Positions 6,315 through 11,909 of a DNA stretch of 11,909 nucleotides are shown here, in pieces (the stretch's first letter is position 1; every line of letters begins with the position of its first letter). The notes beneath the pieces were generated by a model. The model made no database searches and had not been told where the DNA came from. It saw nothing but the letters and a program-made list of their open reading frames with translations. A program made the translations under genes and the position numbers. This DNA is from an uncultured Fretibacterium sp. (lineage in GTDB: Bacteria > Synergistota > Synergistia > Synergistales > Aminobacteriaceae). The DNA lies in assembly GCA_937900285.1 (NCBI GenBank), contig CALCEM010000069.1, positions 1 to 11,909 on the forward strand. Direction: 5' to 3'.

Positions 6315-9152
6315 TTATTTTGCTGAACTGGAATTAATTTCATCGAGATAACTTTTTAAAAATTTTGATGTATATCCCTTGTTTAATTTTATAATTTCAT
6401 CCGGAGTCCCTTCCGTTACGAGCTGGCCTCCCCTTTCTCCTCCTTCAGGTCCGAGATCAATTATATAATCTGCCGACAATAATACATCTAAATTATGCTC
6501 AATAAATATCACGGTGTTTTTATTATTCACGAGCTTATGAACTATCTCCAATAATTTTTTTACGTCCGTGTAAAATAATCCGGTCGTTGGCTCGTCAAGT
6601 AAATATAATGTCCGCCCCGTAAATTTTTTTGATAATTCTTTCGCCAGTTTTACGCGTTGAGCTTCACCGCCGGAAAGTGTTAAAGCAGACTGCCCCAGCC
6701 TTATATAACCTAAACCAGCGTCCTGAATAATTTTTAATTTGTTCGCAATTTTCGGAATGTCCGCAAAAAAATTTAACGCTTCATTTACGCTCATATTTAA
6801 AACGTCAGCGATATTTTTATTTTTAAATTTTATTTCCAGCGTCTCGTGATTATAACGAGTCCCGTTACAAATTTCGCAATCTGTGTAAATATCTGGCAAA
6901 AATAACATTGAAGTTTTAACGCTCCCAGCTCCGCCACATGCTTCACACCTTCCGCCCTTAACGTTAAAGCTAAATCGCCCGGATTTATAGCCGTGTATTT
7001 TGGATTCTGGTAAATCAGCAAAAAAATCCCGTATTAAACTAAATACTCCGGTATACGTCGCAGGATTTGATCTCGGAGTTCTGCCGATTGGACTTTGATC
7101 AACTAACACGACATTATTAAAAATATTTGCGTTCTCAATGCTCTCAAATTTTCCAGGACGCTCCCTGAAATCTTGATCTAAAATTCTGCGCAGACCTTTA
7201 TATAAAATTTCATATAAAAAACTGCTCTTCCCCGAACCTGATACACCACTGATACACGTAAAATTTTCAGCTGGTATTTTGACATCAATATTTTTTAAAT
7301 TGTTATGCGCCGCACCTTTTACGATTAGCCAATTATTTTTATTGCGTAATGTGTCGGGTTTTATTTTTATTATTCCAGTAGCTTCACCGCGCAAATATTT
7401 AGCTGTAGCTCCGTCAGATTTTAAAAACTCGTCGTAACTTCCTGAATTTAAAATTTTTCCGCCGAACTCTCCAGCTTCCGGACCAATTTCAATTAAATAA
7501 TCTGCTGCTTGCATTGTTTCGCGGTCGTGTTCAACAACAATTACAGTATTTCCCAAGTCTCGAATTGAATTTAAAGAGCGCATTAATTTTTCAGTGTCGC
7601 GAGCATGTAAACCGATAGTCGGTTCGTCCAAAACGTATAAAACTCCGCTTAAATTTGAACCTATTTGAGTCGCTAATCTTATGCGCTGAGATTCTCCGCC
7701 CGAAAGTGTATCGGCCCTCCGCAATAATGATAAATATCCAACTCCGACATTATTTAAAAATTCCAGCCGCTTAATAATTTCCGTTAAAACTTGACCGATG
7801 ATATTTAATTCATTTTTCGAGAGTTTAAAATTTTTCACGACTTCAATTAAATTTTCGACCGGCATTGAAATTAATTCGCCGATGTCATGGCCGGAAACTT
7901 TTATATTTAATGCCTCCTGCCGAAGTCTTAAACCGTTACAAGTTTTGCAAATAGATTCTTCACGATATGATGCGACCTCTTCCTGAACGTTTTCATTATC
8001 CTGAAAATAATTTAATTTAGCTTCGAGCCAGCCCGTAACACCTTCATAACGTCCCATATAAGGCCGTGCGATGCCTTTTTCATCGAATATCATCGGGATT
8101 CTTTCATCACCGCTGCCGTTCCAGATAAAATTTTTAATTTCGTCCGGCAAATCTTTAAACGGGACATTTAAATCCCAGTCATGTTTATCAGCGAACATTT
8201 TTAATTTTTCCAGCGTGTGAGGTTTTGATCTGAACGGTATAATTGCGCCGTTAAATACTGAGCGTTCTGGATCGATGCATAATTCTTGCGAGAAATGTTC
8301 ATGACTTCCCAAGCCTCCGCAATCCGGACAAGCTCCAATCGGATTATTAAACGAAAATAAACGCGGTTCAATTTGAGGCATACCGATTTCACAATCAGGG
8401 CAGGAATAATTTTCAGTCATGATATATTCTGATTTATTTTCCGGCGAAATTGTCACATAACCTTCAGATAATTTTAAAGCGTTCTCGATTGATTCAGCTA
8501 AACGGGATCGGCGTTCAGGTAAAATTTTCATGCGGTCAATTAAAATTTCGATATTATGTTTTTTGTTTTTGTTTAATTTAATTTCTTCGTCCAGATATAA
8601 AATATTTCCGTCAATTCTCGCGCGCGTGTAACCTTTTTTGCTTACGTCTGATAATAAATTTTTATATTCGCCTTTTTTGTTTCGGATCAACGGTGAAAAT
8701 ATTTCAACTTTCAAATTAATTTCATTCGTCAAAATATAATTTAAAATTTCATCAATTGAATGTTTTTGCACAGGCTTACCGCATTTAGGACAATAAGGCA
8801 CGCCGATCCTGCCGAATAATAATCTGAAATAGTCATATATTTCCGTAACAGTTCCAACAGTTGAGCGCGGATTATGTCCTGTTCCTTTTTGTTCGATTGA
8901 GATGGCTGGCGATAAACCTGAAATTTCATCTACATCCGGTTTTTTCTGAACTCCCAAAAATTGCCGCGCATAAGCTGAAAGGGATTCAACGTAACGCCGC
9001 TGACCTTCAGAGTATAAAGTGTCGAAAGCCAGCGAAGATTTACCAGAACCGGAAGGCCCTGTAATAACAGTTAATTTATTTTTGGGAATGTCGATATTAA
9101 TATTTTTTAAATTATGTTCTCTCGCGCCCCGTATTTTTATAAAACTGTTCAT
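6315..9152 (-). CDS. uvrA: Excinuclease ABC subunit A (UvrA)
   Basis: A 945-residue damage-recognition ATPase of nucleotide excision repair, which loads UvrB onto distorted DNA. Two ABC modules are visible. Module one has Walker A GPSGSGKSS (32-40), LSGGESQRIRLATQIGS and Walker B LYVLDEPTIGLHARD. Module two has GVSGSGKSS, LSGGEAQRVKLAKEL and LYLLDEPTTGL. Zinc-binding Cys pairs are present: CPKC near 120, CPDC twice around the insertion domain, and CEAC...CEIC in the second module. Length and order match UvrA1. One oddity is that the second Walker B segment continues FYTD where most UvrA proteins have His after TTGL. No good Shine-Dalgarno site precedes the ATG. The gene begins 38 bases after the secreted-protein gene on the same strand, so translation may depend on read-through from it. 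No terminator was seen between uvrA and the hrcA promoter. Confidence 0.99.
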   Translation of the reverse strand: MNSFIKIRGAREHNLKNINIDIPKNKLTVITGPSGSGKSSLAFDTLYSEGQRRYVESLSAYARQFLGVQKKPDVDEISGLSPAISIEQKGTGHNPRSTVGTVTEIYDYFRLLFGRIGVPYCPKCGKPVQKHSIDEILNYILTNEINLKVEIFSPLIRNKKGEYKNLLSDVSKKGYTRARIDGNILYLDEEIKLNKNKKHNIEILIDRMKILPERRSRLAESIENALKLSEGYVTISPENKSEYIMTENYSCPDCEIGMPQIEPRLFSFNNPIGACPDCGGLGSHEHFSQELCIDPERSVFNGAIIPFRSKPHTLEKLKMFADKHDWDLNVPFKDLPDEIKNFIWNGSGDERIPMIFDEKGIARPYMGRYEGVTGWLEAKLNYFQDNENVQEEVASYREESICKTCNGLRLRQEALNIKVSGHDIGELISMPVENLIEVVKNFKLSKNELNIIGQVLTEIIKRLEFLNNVGVGYLSLLRRADTLSGGESQRIRLATQIGSNLSGVLYVLDEPTIGLHARDTEKLMRSLNSIRDLGNTVIVVEHDRETMQAADYLIEIGPEAGEFGGKILNSGSYDEFLKSDGATAKYLRGEATGIIKIKPDTLRNKNNWLIVKGAAHNNLKNIDVKIPAENFTCISGVSGSGKSSFLYEILYKGLRRILDQDFRERPGKFESIENANIFNNVVLVDQSPIGRTPRSNPATYTGVFSLIRDFFADLPESKIHGYKSGRFSFNVKGGRCEACGGAGSVKTSMLFLPDIYTDCEICNGTRYNHETLEIKFKNKNIADVLNMSVNEALNFFADIPKIANKLKIIQDAGLGYIRLGQSALTLSGGEAQRVKLAKELSKKFTGRTLYLLDEPTTGLFYTDVKKLLEIVHKLVNNKNTVIFIEHNLDVLLSADYIIDLGPEGGERGGQLVTEGTPDEIIKLNKGYTSKFLKSYLDEINSSSAK

Positions 9153-9190
9153 GATTTACGTTCGGAAATTTAATTTAATTTTATTTATAT

Positions 9191-10063
9191 TTAATTTCTC
9201 TTCATCATTCTCGTGTAAACTATAGGTCTAACAAAATAGCGCACATTATTTCCTTCGAGCCTCACGAAAAATTTACAGGTGTTATTTAAAATATCCCACT
9301 CCGAAACGACAGCCCTTTTTACTGCAGCGTGGCCGAGCATGTCCGTAAATTCCTGAATTCTGCGATCATATAAAAATTTTGCGTTGCTGGAACTTTCAGT
9401 AATATTTATATTTGCGAACACCCATTTAAAATTTGATTTATTCACGGCGTTTAAAGTTAATTCGGTGTAATCTGCAAGCTGCCATTTTACAGTTGTGTCG
9501 TACGGCTCTTTTGAAAAAACCATTTTGCTTTTATTTTTAGTTTTCTCTTCGGATGGTTTTCCAAATTCTGTTTTATAGCCGTTTATTACGGTTTTGGCGT
9601 TGTCATAAAATTTTGAAATTATTTCATATATTAGATCCGCTTCAATATATTCGTCTGGACTTTTTTCAGCGTCAGGAAGATTTTTGCGTACAGTTCTTTT
9701 TTTAGCAGCGGTTTTATTATTTTTTTTAGGTTCTTCCTCTTCAGTTTCGGCTTCTTCGTCATCGTCAGAAACTTTTAAATTTGAAATTTTGTTTGGGTCA
9801 ACAGCTCCGACCAAATTTTTTGTTGCGACCAGTCCTTTTTTAGTTGGGCGGCCATAAACCCAACTGTCGTCAGCGCGTTGAGTCACAAAAAAATTATCGT
9901 AAGTTTTATACCAACCGTCCGGCATGTCATCAGTTCTGTAAACTTTAAAATCTAATCCCAGCGAACTTTGTTGAACTTGGATGGGTTCAGGTTCTGCAAA
10001 TAATACACTCTCCAAAATCAGCAGCGCAAAAACCGACATAAATAATTTTGTAACAACTTTCAT
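9191..10063 (-). CDS. Secreted protein of unknown function
   Basis: I do not recognise this 290-residue protein. Residues 1-23 form a typical signal peptide: a Lys-containing start, a hydrophobic stretch FMSVFALLILESVLF, and likely cleavage after A23. The mature N-terminal part (about 33-98) is rich in Trp/Tyr, with DGWYKTYDNFFVTQRADDSWVYG. A strongly acidic block (99-111, mostly D/E) is followed at once by a Lys/Arg-rich block (113-127), an apparently disordered linker. The C-terminal part (about 138-290) looks folded, with alternating helices and strands ending RYFVRPIVYTRMMKRN. It has no lipobox Cys and no later membrane span, so periplasm or outer surface is likely. AAAGGAG lies 8 bases before the ATG. 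The gene is divergent from lptA and lies 38 bases upstream of uvrA. A role in envelope biology is only a guess from the signal peptide and the neighbour. Confidence 0.85.
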   Translation of the reverse strand: MKVVTKLFMSVFALLILESVLFAEPEPIQVQQSSLGLDFKVYRTDDMPDGWYKTYDNFFVTQRADDSWVYGRPTKKGLVATKNLVGAVDPNKISNLKVSDDDEEAETEEEEPKKNNKTAAKKRTVRKNLPDAEKSPDEYIEADLIYEIISKFYDNAKTVINGYKTEFGKPSEEKTKNKSKMVFSKEPYDTTVKWQLADYTELTLNAVNKSNFKWVFANINITESSSNAKFLYDRRIQEFTDMLGHAAVKRAVVSEWDILNNTCKFFVRLEGNNVRYFVRPIVYTRMMKRN

Positions 10064-10206
10064 AATAAAATCTCCTTTGAATATTCAAATTAAATTTATT
10101 TTCGGCATTAAAAATTAATGTTTATATTTTATATTTAGTAACAAAAATTTTAAACGCGTTAATTTATAATATCCCTTAAAAATTTTCGGAGTGTGATTAA
10201 TTTTAA
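10064..10206. promoter_or_regulatory. Divergent intergenic region between the secreted-protein gene and lptA
   Basis: A very AT-rich gap of 143 bases that must hold the start signals of both divergent genes. On the + strand a perfect TATAAT lies at 10165-10170, with no convincing -35 box at 16-18 bases. GGAGTG precedes the lptA ATG by about 13 bases. On the minus side TTGTTA occurs near 10144-10139 but without a well-spaced -10. I see no operator palindrome. Confidence 0.4.
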
Positions 10207-11094
10207 ATGCGTAAAATTTTATTTGCTCTCGTAATTTTATTTTGCATCTCAAATCCTGTTTACGCTATTGATAATAATAATATGCCCGATAAAGCTACAC
10301 TCGCAGCTAATAGAATGAGATTTGATTCAAAGACCGGCGATTTTTTGGCGGATGGAAATGTCGAAATTGTTGCAGGAGATTTAAAAATTATTGCGCCTAA
10401 AGGTTCCGGAAATGTAAACAAAAAATTAATTAATTTCGATGAAGGGATTAACGCTTCAGGAAAATGGCAGGGCAATAAATTAAATTTACAATCTGGAAAA
10501 TTAAATTTAAATCTCTCAGATATTCCAGCCTGCAAATTTTTAAACGGCGTTAAAGGTGCTTACGGAAGCATGAAACTCGATGCTGATAGATTAACTATTA
10601 CTGGAGCTGGAGGAATTGCAAAACCAACAAAAGCGGATGCACAAACTAAATTTTGGCTGGTAAACGCCCGAAATCTTCAGGACACTTCACGCGGAATAAC
10701 TTTCACGGCTGGTTCAATTGAAGGAATTGTGAGAAATGGTGATTTATACAGCATGACCGCCAAAAACGGAATTTATTTGCGAGGCAAACCCAAAAATAAC
10801 GGCGTTCCTGTAACTTTAAAGGGCGATAACGCTTTATATTCTCTTCAGCGTGGCAGCGTTGTAGTTAGTGGTCATGTCATCGCTAATCAAGGCGGAAGGA
10901 CTTTAAAATCTGATTCAATTGTATATTTTCCCGATCAAAATCGTGTCGAAGCTCTCGGAAAAGTTACGCACAAAAAAGATGGAACTATCTCAACAAGCCG
11001 CGCAGAAATTACGATTGATTTAACGAAAGAAAATATTAACAAAGACAACATACAAAAATTAAAAACTAAAAATAATAAGAACAGGAAAAAATAA
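10207..11094 (+). CDS. lptA: LPS transport periplasmic protein LptA (OstA-like), long form
   Basis: A 295-residue OstA-fold protein that should form the periplasmic beta-jellyroll bridge carrying lipopolysaccharide from the inner-membrane LptBFGC complex to the outer membrane. A signal peptide is plain at 1-20, cleaved after VYA. The first OstA unit starts around residue 29: DKATLAANRMRFDSKTGDFLADGNVEIVAGDLKIIAP. A second occurs near 205-275: LKGDNALYSLQRGSVVVSGHVIANQGGRTLKSDSIVYFPDQNRVEALG. Both show the pattern 'A/L-x-x-A-x-Y/F...G-V-x-I/V...L-x-(S/A)-D'. Proteobacterial LptA is shorter, around 185 residues. The last 20 residues are a Lys/Asn-rich tail. The gene is separated from lptB by 3 bases, clearly cotranscribed. 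No lptC lies beside it. Assignment to LptA rather than an LptC/LptA mixture rests on the repeats and the lptB neighbour. Confidence 0.87.
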   Translation: MRKILFALVILFCISNPVYAIDNNNMPDKATLAANRMRFDSKTGDFLADGNVEIVAGDLKIIAPKGSGNVNKKLINFDEGINASGKWQGNKLNLQSGKLNLNLSDIPACKFLNGVKGAYGSMKLDADRLTITGAGGIAKPTKADAQTKFWLVNARNLQDTSRGITFTAGSIEGIVRNGDLYSMTAKNGIYLRGKPKNNGVPVTLKGDNALYSLQRGSVVVSGHVIANQGGRTLKSDSIVYFPDQNRVEALGKVTHKKDGTISTSRAEITIDLTKENINKDNIQKLKTKNNKNRKK

Positions 11095-11097
11095 AAT

Positions 11098-11817
11098 ATG
11101 AACGGTTTAACAGCTTCAGAATTGAGAAAAAGTTATAATAATCGCTTAGTCGTTTCGAGCGTCAGCATTAGCGTAAATCCCGGTGAAGTGGTTGGCTTGT
11201 TAGGTCCAAACGGTGCGGGAAAAACTACATCATTTTATATGATCGTAGGACTTGTTAAACCAGATTTCGGAAGCGTAATGATTGACGATAATAATATTAC
11301 AAATTTCGCAGTTTACGAAAGAGCGCGGGCAGGGATAGGATATTTACCGCAGGAGGCTTCTGTTTTCAGAAATTTAACTGTGCGCGAGAATATAGATTTA
11401 GTTTGGGAGGAAACTGGTCAGAAAAAAAATAAAAAAATTTTAACCGATGATTTGCTTGAACAATTTAAAATTACGCATATTGCCGAAACAAAAGGTTATT
11501 CACTTTCGGGCGGTGAACGTCGGCGCGTTGAAATTGCACGGGCTTTAACGTTGAAGCCGAAATTTATTTTACTTGATGAACCTTTCAGCGGAATTGATCC
11601 GATTGCAGTAGCTGATATTCAATCGATGATACAGGAATTAAAATCAAAAGGCTACGGAGTATTAATAACAGATCACAACGTCCGCGAAACGCTTTCAATA
11701 ACTGACAGAACATATTTAATTCACGCTGGAAAAATATTTTTATCAGGAACGCCGGCCGAAGTCGCTGAAAATGAATTAGCGCGTAAATTTTATTTGGGTG
11801 AAAACTTTGAGTTTTAA
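11098..11817 (+). CDS. lptB: LPS export ABC transporter ATP-binding protein LptB
   Basis: A 239-residue cytoplasmic ATPase, which as a dimer powers LptFG to extract lipopolysaccharide from the inner membrane and push it along LptC-LptA. All ABC motifs are intact: Walker A GPNGAGKT (36-43), Q-loop LPQE (Q85), signature LSGGE (136-140) with ERRRVEIARAL, Walker B FILLDEP (156-162) and switch His H193 in TDHNVRET. The phrases YLPQEASVFRNLTVREN, DEPFSGIDPIAV and DRTYLIHAGKI...G are typical of LptB rather than of branched-chain amino-acid ATPases. Its length is standard. It follows lptA after 3 bases; a weak ACAGGA ribosome site lies inside the lptA end, suggesting translational coupling. lptF and lptG are not in the window. 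Confidence 0.97.
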   Translation: MNGLTASELRKSYNNRLVVSSVSISVNPGEVVGLLGPNGAGKTTSFYMIVGLVKPDFGSVMIDDNNITNFAVYERARAGIGYLPQEASVFRNLTVRENIDLVWEETGQKKNKKILTDDLLEQFKITHIAETKGYSLSGGERRRVEIARALTLKPKFILLDEPFSGIDPIAVADIQSMIQELKSKGYGVLITDHNVRETLSITDRTYLIHAGKIFLSGTPAEVAENELARKFYLGENFEF

Positions 11818-11867
11818 ATTTTGATTTCATAAACACAAACGAAAATATAAGGAGATATTTAAATTTT

Positions 11868-11909
11868 ATGGTTGATAATTCGAGGCTGGGAATAGCAAGG
11901 CGCGACAAG
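11868..11909 (+). CDS. 5' end of an unidentified gene downstream of lptB
   Basis: Fourteen codons remain before the right edge, reading MVDNSRLGIARRDK. GGAGAT stands 11 bases before the ATG, and the gap from the lptB stop is 50 bases with no terminator, so the gene probably belongs to the lptAB transcript. The peptide is too short to identify. Confidence 0.6.
   Translation, partial: MVDNSRLGIARRDK

Noticed and set aside
10260..10535. Minus-strand 91-codon frame inside lptA
   Set aside because: It is a shadow of lptA, which has a signal peptide and OstA motifs on the + strand.
11585..11908. Minus-strand 107-codon frame at the right edge
   Set aside because: It overlaps the conserved Walker B and H-loop coding of lptB and the next gene start.

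Overview
The window is an AT-rich stretch (roughly one third G+C, judged by eye) from a Gram-negative-type (diderm) bacterium. The evidence for two membranes is an adjacent lptA-lptB pair for lipopolysaccharide transport and signal peptides on two proteins. HrcA/CIRCE control of the heat-shock operon excludes the sigma32-only enterobacterial pattern. A Synergistota-like or other deep-branching diderm anaerobe would fit, but nothing here proves the phylum. Coding density is high, with short gaps and several purine-rich Shine-Dalgarno sites.

Layout. (1) Positions 1-2563 look like the edge of a surface-polysaccharide locus. They hold the 3' part of a YrbL-like (kinase-fold) gene on the + strand. 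Convergent to it and overlapping it by 41 bases is a UDP-glucuronate decarboxylase gene, followed further up the minus strand by an F420-hydrogenase/dehydrogenase beta-subunit-like gene of the kind often found in polysaccharide clusters. That last gene has two striking defects or switches. Near its 5' end are seven exact copies of a 7-base repeat inside the reading frame, and two thirds of the way along is a one-base frameshift in an A-run. (2) Positions 2601-6261 are a complete minus-strand heat-shock operon: promoter, CIRCE operator, hrcA, grpE, dnaK, Rho-independent terminator. dnaJ is not in it. (3) Positions 6315-10063 carry, on the minus strand, an unrecognised secreted protein followed by uvrA. 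(4) From 10207 onward, divergently on the + strand, are a long lptA, lptB and the first 14 codons of another gene.

How the parts relate. hrcA-grpE-dnaK is self-regulated: HrcA binds CIRCE, and DnaK/GrpE recycle unfolded protein. lptA and lptB supply the periplasmic bridge and the cytoplasmic ATPase of the LPS exporter. The sugar genes probably feed or decorate surface glycans. uvrA is a housekeeping DNA-repair gene.

The most interesting signal is the 7-mer tandem repeat (2491-2539). Its unit is not a multiple of three, and both alternative frames hit stop codons within about 20 bases after it, so slippage would act as a translational ON/OFF switch for a probable surface-glycan gene.
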